From assembly GCA_016790285.1 (NCBI GenBank), contig JAEUPJ010000055.1, positions 1 to 64,000 of the forward strand: DNA of 64,000 nucleotides, given 5' to 3'. The position numbers and the translations under genes are program-made. This document shows positions 42,857 through 52,900 of the stretch, in pieces (position 1 is the first letter of the stretch; every line of letters starts with the position of its first letter). The notes beneath the pieces were generated by a model. It did no database searches. It was given only the letters and a program-made list of their open reading frames with translations, and was not told where the DNA came from. The stretch comes from Roseateles sp. (GTDB lineage: Bacteria; Pseudomonadota; Gammaproteobacteria; Burkholderiales; Burkholderiaceae_C).

Positions 42857-43560
42857 GACGGCGTGCGCCGGCGCTCTTCGCGGACGAGGTAGATCGCCGC
42901 CGCGGCCGACATCGCCGCGAGCGCCAGCCAGGTGATGGCGTAGACGGCGTGATTGTTGGCGAAGTTCAGCACGGTCAACCCGGGGCGGGGCCAGCGCTGG
43001 GGCTGGGCGGGGTCGGCCACCTCGTCGACGAAGTACGGCGCCACCACGCCGCCGAGCTGCAACTGCGCGGCAATGCCGGCCACGTCTCTCGAATACCAGC
43101 GGCCCTGGGCCGGCTCGTTGCGGCGCAGCGGGCCGCCGCCGGTTTCGGTCAGGCGCAGCAGGCCGATGAGCTCGACAGGCCCGTCAGGGGCGGCATGCTG
43201 CTCGGGCGCGCGCTGCTCCGGCGGCACGAAGCCGCGGTTCACGAGAAGGGTGCTGCCGTCGTCCAGCCGCAGCGGCGCCAACACCCAGTGGCCGCCGCCC
43301 AGGGCCGTGGTGGCCTGGACGAGCACCTCCCGGCGCTCGAACTGCCCCCGCAGGCGCAGGCGGCGGTATTCGTCGGCTTGCGTGACGGCGACGATGCCGG
43401 CCGGTGGCGGCACCGGCTCGGCCCCCACCCGCTGCTCGATGCGGGTGATGAGGTCCTGCTTCCAGGCCAGGCGTTGCACCTGCCAGGCGGCCAGCGCCAG
43501 GAAGGCCAGGCTGGCCAGCGCCGCAGCGACGATCAGGGCGACGCGTGCGGCGCGGCCCAT
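42853..43560 (-). CDS. SURF1-family oxidase assembly protein
   Basis: 235 residues from ATG 43560; the open frame extends 25 codons further upstream but there runs over cyoD. Two membrane helices (about 8-28, VALIVAAALASLAFLALAAW, and about 207-225, AVYAITWLALAAMSAAAAIY) flank a periplasmic beta domain with YRRLRLRGQFERREVLVQ and VNRGFVPPE, the SURF1 landmarks. SURF1 helps insert heme in cytochrome oxidases and is best known with aa3-type enzymes. Here it directly follows cyoD, where cyoE (heme O synthase) is usually found; cyoE itself is not in the window. Confidence 0.9.
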   Translation of the reverse strand: MGRAARVALIVAAALASLAFLALAAWQVQRLAWKQDLITRIEQRVGAEPVPPPAGIVAVTQADEYRRLRLRGQFERREVLVQATTALGGGHWVLAPLRLDDGSTLLVNRGFVPPEQRAPEQHAAPDGPVELIGLLRLTETGGGPLRRNEPAQGRWYSRDVAGIAAQLQLGGVVAPYFVDEVADPAQPQRWPRPGLTVLNFANNHAVYAITWLALAAMSAAAAIYLVREERRRTPS

Positions 43561-43562
43561 GG

Positions 43563-43955
43563 TCAGGGCATGTTGCGCATGGCCGCAGGGTCGGGCGTGG
43601 GCATCATGTTGGCGTTCATGTGATACATGACCCACACCGAGCCGGCCAGCATGATGACGACCAGCGCCACCGTGAACAGCAGGGCCAGCATCGACCAGCC
43701 GCCCTCGACCTTGGCGTTCATGTGCAGGAAGTACACCATGTGCACGACCATCTGCACCGCCGCGAAGGCCAGGATCACGAGGCCCGTCATCTTGGGCGTG
43801 GGCAGCACCTTGCCCATGACCAGCCAGAAGGGAATCGCCGTCAGGATGACCGACAGGATGAAGCCCGTGGCGTAGCCCTTGTAGCTGACGTGGAAGTCCT
43901 GCTCGCCGTCGAAATGGTCGTCGTCGTGATGACCGTGGTTGTGTTGGGCTGCCAT
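43563..43955 (-). CDS. cyoD: Cytochrome o ubiquinol oxidase subunit IV
   Basis: 130 residues from ATG 43955 (start of the conserved part; a longer frame is antisense-like over cyoC). A His/Asp-rich N-terminus (MAAQHNHGHHDDDH) precedes three membrane helices (YKGYATGFILSVILTAIPFW, VILAFAAVQMVVHMVYFLHM, MLALLFTVALVVIMLAGSVW), the CyoD pattern. It supports assembly of the CuB site. The start is one base inside the cyoC stop (TGATG). Confidence 0.93.
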   Translation of the reverse strand: MAAQHNHGHHDDDHFDGEQDFHVSYKGYATGFILSVILTAIPFWLVMGKVLPTPKMTGLVILAFAAVQMVVHMVYFLHMNAKVEGGWSMLALLFTVALVVIMLAGSVWVMYHMNANMMPTPDPAAMRNMP

Positions 43956-44578
43956 CACATGGACCCCATCAGGTAGACGAAGGTGAAGACGCCGATCCAG
44001 ACGACGTCCAGGAAGTGCCAGAACATGGACAGGCACATGAGCCGGCGGCGGTTGGGCGCCGTGAGGCCGTGCTTGTTGACCTGCAGCATCAGCGTGACCA
44101 GCCAGATGCAGCCGAAGGTGACGTGCAGGCCGTGCGTGCCCACCAGCGTGAAGAAGCTCGACAGGAAGGCGCTGCGCCCCGGGCCGGCACCCTCGTGGAT
44201 GAGGTGGTGGAACTCGTAGATCTCGATGGCCAGGAAACCGAGGCCCAGCAGCCCCGTCACCGCCAGCCAGCCCAGCACCTGCGCCTTGCGGCGGGCCTGC
44301 ATGCCGATCATGGCGAAGCCGTAGGTGATGGACGAGAACAGCAGCAGGGCCGTGTTGATGGCCACGAGCTGCAGGTCGAAGAGGTCCGCCCCCGACGGGC
44401 CGGCCGCGTAGTTGCGGCCGAGCACGGCGTACACGGCGAACAGCACCGCGAAGATGAGGCAGTCGCTCATCAGGTAGAGCCAGAAGCCCAGCATGGTGCT
44501 GTTGGGCGGGTGGTACTGGCCGCCGTGGTCGTAGTAGGCCGGCGCGCCGTTCACGTGCGTGGCAACAGTTGCAGTCAT
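43955..44578 (-). CDS. cyoC: Cytochrome o ubiquinol oxidase subunit III
   Basis: 207 residues with five membrane helices. TMLGFWLYLMSDCLIFAVLF is the CyoC first helix; EIYEFHHLIHEGAGPGRSAF and GTHGLHVTFGCIWLVTLMLQ are conserved. It is an integral subunit of the bo3-type quinol oxidase, without redox centres. It lies 17 bp downstream of cyoB on the minus strand. Confidence 0.95.
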   Translation of the reverse strand: MTATVATHVNGAPAYYDHGGQYHPPNSTMLGFWLYLMSDCLIFAVLFAVYAVLGRNYAAGPSGADLFDLQLVAINTALLLFSSITYGFAMIGMQARRKAQVLGWLAVTGLLGLGFLAIEIYEFHHLIHEGAGPGRSAFLSSFFTLVGTHGLHVTFGCIWLVTLMLQVNKHGLTAPNRRRLMCLSMFWHFLDVVWIGVFTFVYLMGSM

Positions 44579-44595
44579 GTCAGCAGTTCTCCAGG

Positions 44596-46623
44596 TCAGG
44601 CGGAGGCAGCGGCCAGGGCGCGCGTGCGCTCGTCCTCGGTGCGGGTGACCTCATCGGCCTGGATGTGGTAGTCGCGGCTGTAGTTGAAGGTGTGCACGAT
44701 GGACGCGATGACCGTGGCGGCCAGGCCCAGCGCGGCCAGGATGTACATGTGCCAGACCAGCGCGAAGCCCATGGCCGTGGCCAGCATGCCGATGATGAAG
44801 CCGGCACCGGTGTTCTTGGGCATGTGGATGGCCACGAAGCCCGACTTGGGACGCTCGATGCCGCGCTGCTTCATGTCGTGCCAGGCGTCCATCTCGTGGG
44901 CGATGGGCGTGAAGGCGAAGTTGTAGTCCGGCGGCGGCGAGGACGTCGACCACTCCAGCGTGCGGCCGCCCCAGATGTCGCCGGTGGTGTCGCGCAGCGC
45001 CTTGCGGCGCAGCACGCTCACGGCGATCTGGATCAGGAAGGCCGCGATACCCATGGCCACGATGCCGCCACCGATGGCCGCCACGACGAAGTAGGGCTGC
45101 AGCGACATGTCGTCGAAGTGGCTCACGCGGCGCGTGATGCCCATCAGGCCCAGCACGTACAGCGGCGTGAAGGCGACCCAGAAGCCGATGAACCAGCACC
45201 AGAACGACACCTTGCCCCAGAAGGCGTCCAGGCGGAAGCCGAAGGCCTTGGGGAACCAGTAGTTGATGCCGGCGAACACGCCGAACACCACGCCACCGAT
45301 GATGACGTTGTGGAAGTGCGCGATCAGGAACAGGCTGTTGTGCAGCACGAAGTCCGCCGCGGGGACGGCCAGCAGCACGCCGGTCATGCCGCCGATGACG
45401 AAGGTGACCATGAAGCCCACGGTCCACAGCATCGGCACCTCGAACTTGATGCGGCCGCGGTACATCGTGAACAGCCAGTTGAAGATCTTGGCCCCCGTCG
45501 GGATCGAGATGATCATCGTCGTGATGCCGAAGAAGCTGTTCACGCTCGCCCCGGAGCCCATCGTGAAGAAGTGGTGCAGCCAGACGAGGTAGGACAGGAT
45601 CGTGATCACGACCGTGGCGTAGACCATGGACGCGTAGCCGAAGAGCTTCTTGCGGCTGAAGGTGGACACCACCTCCGAGAAGATGCCGAAGACCGGCAGC
45701 ACCAGGATGTAGACCTCGGGGTGGCCCCAGATCCAGATCAGGTTCACGTACAGCATGGCGTTGCCGCCGAGGTCGTTCGTGAAGAAGTTGGTGCCCAGGT
45801 ACCGGTCAGCCGTCAGCAGGGCCAGCGTGGCCGCCAGCACCGGGAACGTGGCCACGATCAGCACGTTGGTGCACAGCGACGTCCAGGTGAAGACGGGCAT
45901 CTTCATCAGCGTCATGCCCGGCGCGCGCATCTTGACGATGGTCGCGATCAGGTTGATGCCTGAGAGCGTGGTGCCCACCCCCGCGATCTGCAATGACCAG
46001 AGGTAATAGTCCACCCCCACGTCCGGGCTCGCCAGGATGCCCGACAGCGGCGGGTAGGCCAGCCAGCCGGTCTTGGCGAACTCGCCGACGAACAGCGAGA
46101 TCATCACGAGCACCGCGCCGCCGGCCGTCATCCAGAAGCTGAAGTTGTTCAGGAACGGGAAGGCCACGTCGCGCGCACCGATCTGCAGCGGCACGACGTA
46201 GTTCATGAACCCGGTCACGAAGGGCATCGCGACGAAGAAGATCATGATCACGCCGTGGGCCGTGAAGACCTGGTCGTAGTGGTGCGGCGGCAGGAAGCCG
46301 GCGTTCTCGCCGAAGGCCATGGCCTGGTGGGCGCGCATCATCAGCGCGTCGGCGAAGCCGCGCAGCAGCATGACCACCCCGAGCAGGATGTACATGATGC
46401 CGATCTTCTTGTGGTCGATGCTGGTGATCCAGTCACGCCACAGGTGGCCCCAGAGCTTGAACTTCGTGATCAGCGCGAACACCAGCGCGCCGCCCAGGGC
46501 GACGGCGATGAAGGTGGCGACGAGGATGGGCTCGTGCAGCGGCAGCGCGTCCCAGCCGAGCCGGCCGAGGATGGGGTGCAGCTGGTCGAGCGCTTGATGT
46601 TGGGCAACGACGGGATTGGACAT
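44596..46623 (-). CDS. cyoB: Cytochrome o ubiquinol oxidase subunit I
   Basis: 675 residues, the usual 660-680. The catalytic heme-copper subunit has about 15 membrane helices. It shows the low-spin heme histidine in [18 protein letters not shown], the CuB histidine/tyrosine cross-link and proton-channel glutamate in [18 protein letters not shown], the HH pair in [13 protein letters not shown], and [15 protein letters not shown] near helix X. It reduces oxygen to water and pumps protons. It is 3 bp downstream of cyoA. Confidence 0.97.
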   Translation of the reverse strand: MSNPVVAQHQALDQLHPILGRLGWDALPLHEPILVATFIAVALGGALVFALITKFKLWGHLWRDWITSIDHKKIGIMYILLGVVMLLRGFADALMMRAHQAMAFGENAGFLPPHHYDQVFTAHGVIMIFFVAMPFVTGFMNYVVPLQIGARDVAFPFLNNFSFWMTAGGAVLVMISLFVGEFAKTGWLAYPPLSGILASPDVGVDYYLWSLQIAGVGTTLSGINLIATIVKMRAPGMTLMKMPVFTWTSLCTNVLIVATFPVLAATLALLTADRYLGTNFFTNDLGGNAMLYVNLIWIWGHPEVYILVLPVFGIFSEVVSTFSRKKLFGYASMVYATVVITILSYLVWLHHFFTMGSGASVNSFFGITTMIISIPTGAKIFNWLFTMYRGRIKFEVPMLWTVGFMVTFVIGGMTGVLLAVPAADFVLHNSLFLIAHFHNVIIGGVVFGVFAGINYWFPKAFGFRLDAFWGKVSFWCWFIGFWVAFTPLYVLGLMGITRRVSHFDDMSLQPYFVVAAIGGGIVAMGIAAFLIQIAVSVLRRKALRDTTGDIWGGRTLEWSTSSPPPDYNFAFTPIAHEMDAWHDMKQRGIERPKSGFVAIHMPKNTGAGFIIGMLATAMGFALVWHMYILAALGLAATVIASIVHTFNYSRDYHIQADEVTRTEDERTRALAAASA

Positions 46624-46626
46624 GGC

Positions 46627-47712
46627 TCAGTTCTTCTGCGTGGCCGTGGAGAAGGCCGAGGCGTCGGCGGTCTCGAGGGGCAGGCCCAACGGGTTGGTCG
46701 GCGTGCACAGCGCGGCCACGACGCGGCGCTCGCGGGTGCCGCCGTACAGGTCGCGCCAGGCGGTGCGCATGGTGCCGGCCACGCCGCCCTTGCCGGCGCC
46801 GCCGGCGGCGTCGATGGCCATCATGGTGCTGGCGCACATCTTCTTGCCGTCGACGCAGCGGTCGACGATGGCGCCCCACAGGCCCGGCTCCACGCTCGCA
46901 AAGCGGCGGATGGGGTCCTTGGTGCTGGGCTGCTCAAGTTGCAGGTAGTCGGCGCGCGTCAGCACGGCGCCGCCGGCCTTGTTCGTCTCCACCCAGCGAG
47001 CGAAATCCTCATTGGACAGGCCGTGGAACTTGAAGCGCATGTCCGAGAAGCCCGCGCCGCTGTAGTGGGCCGACAGGCCGTCGTACACGCCGGGCTTGTT
47101 GATGACGGCGTGCAGCTGGGTCTCCATGCCCGGCATCGCGTAGATCATGCCGGCCAGGGCGGGCACGTAGAAGGTGTTCATCACCGTCGTGGACGTGAAG
47201 CGGAAGTGGATCGGGCGATCCACCGGCGCGGCCATCTCGTTGACCAGGGCGATGCCCTGCTCGGGGTAGATGAAGAGCCACTTCCAGTCCATGGCCACGG
47301 CGTACACCTCCAGCGGCTTGACGTCGGCCGCCAGGGGCTTGTCTTCCGAGATGCGGTCCAGCGGGCGGAAGGGGTCGAGCTTGTGGGTGCTGATCCAGGT
47401 GATGGCGCCCAGCGCGATGATGATCAGCAGCGGCGCGCCCCAGATGACCAGCTCCAGGCGGGTGGAGTGGTCCCAGTCGGGGGCGTAGGTCGCCTCGGTG
47501 TTGGACTGGCGGTAACGGTAGGCAAAGATCAGCGTCAGCGCGATCACCGGGACGATGATCAGCAGCATCAGCAGCGTCGAGGTGACGATCAGGTTGGCCT
47601 GCTGCTGGGCGATGTCGCCGTGGGGCTTCATCACAATGCCGCTGCAACCGCTCAATGCGACGATGGCTGACAAAACCAGGCCGCGAGTAAGGAGAGACTT
47701 GTTGGGGTACAT
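46627..47712 (-). CDS. cyoA: Cytochrome o ubiquinol oxidase subunit II
   Basis: 361 residues. It is a lipoprotein: signal peptide with lipobox LSGC (Cys23), two membrane helices (about 43-65 and 90-108), then a periplasmic cupredoxin-like domain with MDWKWLFIYPEQGIALVNEM and FMALPGM-like segments. CuA ligand cysteines are absent, consistent with a quinol rather than cytochrome c oxidase. The C-terminal extension (about 290-361, KMCASTMMAIDAAGGAGKGG) is longer than in E. coli CyoA. The upstream region is shared with a divergent MFS gene and carries an FNR-like site. Confidence 0.95.
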   Translation of the reverse strand: MYPNKSLLTRGLVLSAIVALSGCSGIVMKPHGDIAQQQANLIVTSTLLMLLIIVPVIALTLIFAYRYRQSNTEATYAPDWDHSTRLELVIWGAPLLIIIALGAITWISTHKLDPFRPLDRISEDKPLAADVKPLEVYAVAMDWKWLFIYPEQGIALVNEMAAPVDRPIHFRFTSTTVMNTFYVPALAGMIYAMPGMETQLHAVINKPGVYDGLSAHYSGAGFSDMRFKFHGLSNEDFARWVETNKAGGAVLTRADYLQLEQPSTKDPIRRFASVEPGLWGAIVDRCVDGKKMCASTMMAIDAAGGAGKGGVAGTMRTAWRDLYGGTRERRVVAALCTPTNPLGLPLETADASAFSTATQKN

Positions 47713-47764
47713 CCTGAGTGGCGCGCGAGGGTTAACGATCTTGCGTGCAGTGCCGGAATGTAAG

Positions 47765-47782
47765 TTGATTGAGCTAAATCAA
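47765..47782. promoter_or_regulatory. FNR/ANR-like box in an 18-bp palindrome between cyoA and MFS gene
   Basis: TTGATTGAGCTAAATCAA is palindromic except for one pair. Its last 14 bases read TTGAG-CTAA-ATCAA, nine of ten defined positions of the FNR consensus TTGAT-N4-ATCAA. A second small palindrome, GGACA-TTT-TGTCC, lies at 47788-47800. The site is central in the 113-bp divergent region, 52 bp from cyoA and 43 bp from the MFS start, so it could control both. Binding is inferred. Confidence 0.5.
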
Positions 47783-47825
47783 CGATTGGACATTTTGTCC
47801 TAGTCACCGACGGAGACAAGCCGCC

Positions 47826-49160
47826 ATGGCAAGCGCAAGCAGTACCTTCCAAACCCCTCAGTCCGGCCCTTTCACGACCCGTACGGATGAAGAACTGGCC
47901 CCCGGCGACATCGCCGTGGGCGTCATCATCGGCCGGGCGTCCGAGTACTTCGACTTCTTCGTCTTCGGCATCGCGTCGGTGCTGGTATTTCCGCAGCTCT
48001 TCTTCCCCTTCGTCGACCCGCTCACGGGTACCCTTTACGCCTTCCTGGTCTTTGCCCTCGCTTTCGTGGTGCGCCCGATCGGCACCCTGATCGGCATGGA
48101 GATCCAGCGCCGCTTCGGCCGCTCCACCAAACTGACCGCCGCGCTCTTCCTGCTGGGCTCCTCGACCGTCGCCATGGGCCTGCTGCCCAGCTTCGCCGAA
48201 GCCGGCAGCACGGCCATCGTGCTGCTGGCGCTGTGCCGGGTCGGCCAGGGCCTGGCCCTCGGTGGCTCCTGGGACGGCCTGCCCTCGCTGCTGGCGCTGA
48301 ACGCCCCGCCGCACCGCCGCGGCTGGTATGCCATGCTGGGGCAGCTCGGCGCGCCGCTGGGCTTCTTCGTCGCCTCGGGCGTGTTCCTGTACGTCTACAG
48401 CAGCCTGTCGCCCAAGGACTTCCTCTCCTGGGGCTGGCGCTTCCCGTTCTTCACGGCCTTCGCCATCAATGTGGTGGCGCTCTTCGCCCGGCTGCGCCTG
48501 GTCGTGACGCATGAGTACGAAAAGCGCATGGAAGAGCACGAGCTCGACCCCGCCCACCTGCACGAGCTGCTGCCCGCCCAGGGCCACCACATCGTCATCG
48601 GCGCGCTCGCGGCCCTGGCCAGCTACGCCCTCTTCCACCTGGTCACGGTCTTCCCGCTGTCGTGGGTGAACCTGTTCGCCGAAGACCGCGGCGTGGTGGA
48701 TTTCATGAAGATGGAGCTGCTCGGCGCCGCGTTCGCAGCGGCCGCCATGCCCATGTCGGGCCTCATCGCCGACAAGATCGGCCGTCGCAGCTTCCTGGGC
48801 AGCCTGGCCGTCGCCATCGGCGCGTTCGCGCTGTTCGCCCCCTTCATGCTGGGCGGCGGCAAGCCGGGCCAGGCGGCGTTCATCCTGGTGGGCTTCGTGC
48901 TGCTGGGGCTGTCCTACGGCCAGGCGGCCGGCTCGGTCACCTCCAACTTCCTGCCGCACTTCCGCTACACCGGCGCGGCCCTCACGGCCGACATGGCCTG
49001 GCTGCTCGGCGCGGCCTTCGCGCCTGTGGTGGTGCTCTACCTGTCCTCGCGTTTCGGCCTGGGCTCGGTCAGCGTTTACCTGCTGTCGGGCGTGGTCGGC
49101 ACGCTGCTGGCGCTGCGGCTGAACAAGCGCCTGCAAGCCGCGGCCGTCGTGCAGGACTGA
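47826..49160 (+). CDS. MFS transporter, MHS (metabolite:proton symporter) type
   Basis: 444 residues with twelve membrane helices. GRASEYFDFFVFGIASVLVF is the MHS-type first helix, ALAFVVRPIGTLIGMEIQRR the loop 2-3 region and LADMAW-like segments the later helices; a central hydrophilic stretch (about 225-250) contains His/Glu-rich HEYEKRMEEHELDPAHLHEL. Relatives carry organic acids, betaines or osmolytes; the substrate is unknown. It is divergent from cyoA and followed by a strong terminator. Confidence 0.85.
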   Translation: MASASSTFQTPQSGPFTTRTDEELAPGDIAVGVIIGRASEYFDFFVFGIASVLVFPQLFFPFVDPLTGTLYAFLVFALAFVVRPIGTLIGMEIQRRFGRSTKLTAALFLLGSSTVAMGLLPSFAEAGSTAIVLLALCRVGQGLALGGSWDGLPSLLALNAPPHRRGWYAMLGQLGAPLGFFVASGVFLYVYSSLSPKDFLSWGWRFPFFTAFAINVVALFARLRLVVTHEYEKRMEEHELDPAHLHELLPAQGHHIVIGALAALASYALFHLVTVFPLSWVNLFAEDRGVVDFMKMELLGAAFAAAAMPMSGLIADKIGRRSFLGSLAVAIGAFALFAPFMLGGGKPGQAAFILVGFVLLGLSYGQAAGSVTSNFLPHFRYTGAALTADMAWLLGAAFAPVVVLYLSSRFGLGSVSVYLLSGVVGTLLALRLNKRLQAAAVVQD

Positions 49161-49180
49161 ACCCGACATCTTCGACACCG

Positions 49181-49206
49181 GGGCGGGCTCGAGGCCCGCC
49201 CTTTTT
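49181..49206 (+). terminator. Rho-independent terminator after the MFS gene
   Basis: GGGCGGGC (49181-49188), a TCGAG loop, GCCCGCCC (49194-49201), then five T. The 8-bp stem is perfect and GC-only. It lies 20 bp after the MFS stop and separates this transcript from the GST gene. Confidence 0.85.
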
Positions 49207-49225
49207 CTTGCCGACCCCTGACCCC

Positions 49226-49900
49226 ATGGCCCTGACGCTGCACTACCACCCGCTGTCCTCGCATTGCTGGAAGCTGCTCATCGCGCTGGCCGAGAACGGC
49301 ACGCCGTTCGAGGCCCGCGAGGTCAACCTCGGCGACCCGGCCGCGCGCGCTGCCTATGCCGCCCTGTGGCCCACGGCCAAGATCCCGCTGCTGGTGGATG
49401 GCGAGCGCGTCGTGCCCGAGACCTCCATCCAGATGGAGTACCTCGATCACACCCACCCCGGCGCCACGCGCCTGCTGCCCGACGGCTTCGACGCCCAGCT
49501 CCAGGTGCGGCTGTGGGACCGCCTGTTCGACCAGTACGTGATGGACCCGATGCAGCGCTACATCGCCCAGGTGCTGCGCCCCGAGGCCGAACGGGACGCG
49601 CAGGCCATGGCCGCGCACGAGGCCGCCTTGGGCCTCGCCTACGACATGATCGAAGCGCGCCGCGGCGAGCACACCTGGGCCACGGGCGAGTCCTTCACGA
49701 TGGCCGACTGCAGCGCGGCACCCGCGCTCTTCTACGCCACGGTCATCCGCCCGCTGCCCTCCTCGCACACGCGGCTGGCCGCGTACTACGAGCGGCTGCT
49801 GGCCCGCCCCTCGGTGTGGGCGGCCATCCGGCAGGCGCGGCCGTGGTTCCAGTACTACCCGCTGCGCGAGCGGCTTGCCGCCCGCTTCCTCGGCGACTAG
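49226..49900 (+). CDS. Glutathione S-transferase family protein
   Basis: 224 residues. Thioredoxin-like N-terminal domain ([20 protein letters not shown], with Ser/Cys in the active-site turn; [20 protein letters not shown] including the glutathione-binding ES-type motif as TS) and an all-helical C-terminal domain with [20 protein letters not shown], the N-capping box of the family. It probably conjugates or reduces with glutathione. The substrate is unknown. Its last four bases overlap the convergent purL stop. Confidence 0.9.
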   Translation: MALTLHYHPLSSHCWKLLIALAENGTPFEAREVNLGDPAARAAYAALWPTAKIPLLVDGERVVPETSIQMEYLDHTHPGATRLLPDGFDAQLQVRLWDRLFDQYVMDPMQRYIAQVLRPEAERDAQAMAAHEAALGLAYDMIEARRGEHTWATGESFTMADCSAAPALFYATVIRPLPSSHTRLAAYYERLLARPSVWAAIRQARPWFQYYPLRERLAARFLGD

Positions 49901-52900
49901 CCGAGCGCCTTGCGCGCGTTCTGGAACATGCGCAGCCACGGGCTGTGCGCGCCGCGGTCGCCGGTCGTCCAGCTCATCTGCACGTTGCGGAACACGCGCT
50001 CGGGGTGCGGCATCAGTGCCGTGAAGCGGCCGTCAGGCGTCGTGACCGACGTCAGGCCGCCCGGGCTGCCGTTCGGGTTGAACGGGTAGGCCTCGGTCGG
50101 CTGGCCATGGTGGTCGACGAAGCGCATGGCCGGAATCACGCGAGACGCGTCGCCCTGGCGGGCGAAGTTCGCAAAGCCCTCGCCGTGCGCCACGGCGATC
50201 GGCAGACGGCTGCCGGCCATGCCCTGGAAGAAGACGCTGGGCGAGTCCAGCACCTCCACGAGCGACAGGCGCGCCTCGAACTGCTCGCTCTGGTTGCGCG
50301 TGAAGCGCGGCCAGGCGTCGGCACCCGGGATGATGGGCGCGAGGGCCGCCAGCATCTGGCAGCCGTTGCACACGCCCAGCGCCAGCGTGTCGGGCCGCGC
50401 GAAGAAGGCGCGGAACTGCTCGGCCAGCACGGGGTTGAACATGATGGAGCGCGCCCAGCCTTCGCCGGCGCCCAGGGTGTCGCCGTAGCTGAAGCCGCCG
50501 CAGGCCACGAACGCCGCGAAGCCATCGAGCTTGACGGCGCCCGACTGCAGGTCGCTCATGTGCACGTCAAAGCTCTCGAAGCCGCCCTGCGCCATCGCGT
50601 AGGCCATCTCGACATGCGAGTTGACGCCCTGCTCGCGCAGGATGGCCACCTTGGGCCGCGCGCCGGTGATGACGGCGGGCGCCTCGGGCGCGAACGTCAG
50701 CTGCACATGCAGGCCCGGGTCGCCCGCCTGGCCGGCCGCAGCGTGCTCGGCGTCGGCGCAGGCCGGGTTGTCGCGCAGCTGGGCGATGCGCCAGGACACC
50801 TCGTCCCAGGTCTGCTGCAGGGTGGTCAGGTCGGCGTGGAAGACCTTCTTGGCGTCGCGCCAGACTTCCATCTGGCGGCTGGCGTTGGGCTTGGCCACCA
50901 CATGCGCATGGCGCGACAGGCCATGGGCGCGCAGCACCTGCAGCACGGCGTCGCGGTCGGCCGCGCGCACCTGGATCAGCGCACCCAGCTCCTCCGAGAA
51001 CAGCGCGCGCAGCGTCAGCTCGTCGCGGCGGCCGCTGACCTGGGCCGCCCAGTTCTTGGAGTCGCCCGTGTCGGCGCGGCTGTCGCTGATGCCGTCGCCC
51101 TCGGTCACGAGCAGGTCCACGTTCAGGCTCAGGCCGGTCTGGCCGGCAAAGGCCATCTCGCAGGCTGCGGACCACAGGCCGCCGTCGGAACGGTCGTGGT
51201 AGGCCAGCAGCTTGCCGGCGCGGCGCAGTTCGTTGACGGCGTTGACCAGCGCGACGAGCTGCTGCGGGTCGTCCAGGTCGGGCACCTCGTTCCCGAACTG
51301 GTTCAGCGTCTGCGCCAGGATGGAGCCGCCCAGGCGGTGCTTGCCCTGGCCGAGGTCCACGAGGATCAGGCACGAATCTTCGCGCTGCCACTCCGGCGTC
51401 AGCGTGCCGCGCACGTCGGCGATGCTCGCGAAGGCGCTCACGATGAGGGACACCGGTGCGGTGACCTGGCGGTCGTCCCACTTGGTGCGCATCGACAAGG
51501 AATCCTTGCCCACAGGGATGGACACGCCCAGCGCCGGGCACAGTTCCATGCCCACGGCCTTGACGGTGTCGAACAGCGCGGCGTCTTCACCCGGCTCGCC
51601 GCAGGCCGCCATCCAGTTGGCGCTGAGCTTCACGCGCGACAGCTCGATGGGCGCGGCCAGCAGGTTGGTGATGGCCTCGGCCACGGCCATGCGGCCCGAA
51701 GCGGGCGCGTTGACGGCGGCCAGCGGCGTGCGCTCGCCCATGCTCATCGCCTCGCCGGCGAAGCCGTTGAAGTCGGCCAGCGTGACGGCGCAGTCCGCCA
51801 CGGGCACCTGCCAGGGGCCGACCATCTGGTCGCGGTGGTTGAGGCCACCCACGGTGCGGTCGCCGATGGTGACGAGGAAGCGCTTGCTGGCCACGGTCGG
51901 GTGGCGCAGCACGTCGAAGGCCGCCTTCTCCAGGCTCACGCCGGTCAGGTCCAGCACGCCGCCGTCACGGGCCACGCGGGTCACGTTGCGGTGCGTCTTG
52001 GGCGGCTTGCCCAGCAGCACGTCCATCGGCATGTCGATGGGGTGGTCGTCGCCAGCCAGGTCGTCCACCAGCTGCAGCTGGCGTTCTTCCGTCGCCACGC
52101 CGATGACGGCGAACGGGCAGCGCTCGCGCTCGCACAGCGCCTGGAAGAGCGGCAGGCTGTCCGGCGCGATCGCCATGACGTAGCGCTCCTGGCTCTCGTT
52201 GCACCAGATCTCCTTCGGCGCGAGGCCGCTCTCCTCGAGCGGCACCTTGCGCAGGTCGAAGCGCGCGCCGCGGCCGGCGTCGTTCACGAGTTCAGGGAAG
52301 GCGTTGGAGATGCCGCCCGCGCCCACGTCGTGGATGGCCAGCACCGGGTTCTCGGCACCGAGCCCCCAGCAGTGGTTGATGACCTCCTGCGCGCGGCGCT
52401 CGATCTCGGGGTTGCCGCGTTGCACGGAGTCGAAGTCGAGGTCGGCCGTGTTGGTGCCCGCCGCCATCGACGACGCGGCACCGCCGCCCATGCCGATGCG
52501 CATGCCCGGGCCGCCGAGCTGGATCAGCAGCGTGCCCGCGGGGAACTCGATCTTCTTCGTCAGGTCCGAGCGGATGGTGCCGAGGCCCCCCGCGATCATG
52601 ATGGGCTTGTGGTAGCCGCGGCGCACGCCCGCCACCGTCTGCTCGAACACGCGGAAGTAGCCCGCCAGGTTCGGCCGGCCGAACTCGTTGTTGAAGGCTG
52701 CGCCGCCGAGCGGCCCGTCGATCATGATCTGCAGCGCGCTGGCGATGTGGGCCGGCTTGCCGACCGGGTTCTGCTCCCAGGGCTCCGCGAGGCCCGGCAG
52801 GTGCAGGTTGCTCACCGAGAAGCCCGTCAGGCCCGCCTTGGGCTTGGAGCCGCGGCCGGTGGCGCCTTCGTCGCGGATCTCGCCACCGGCGCCCGTGGAG

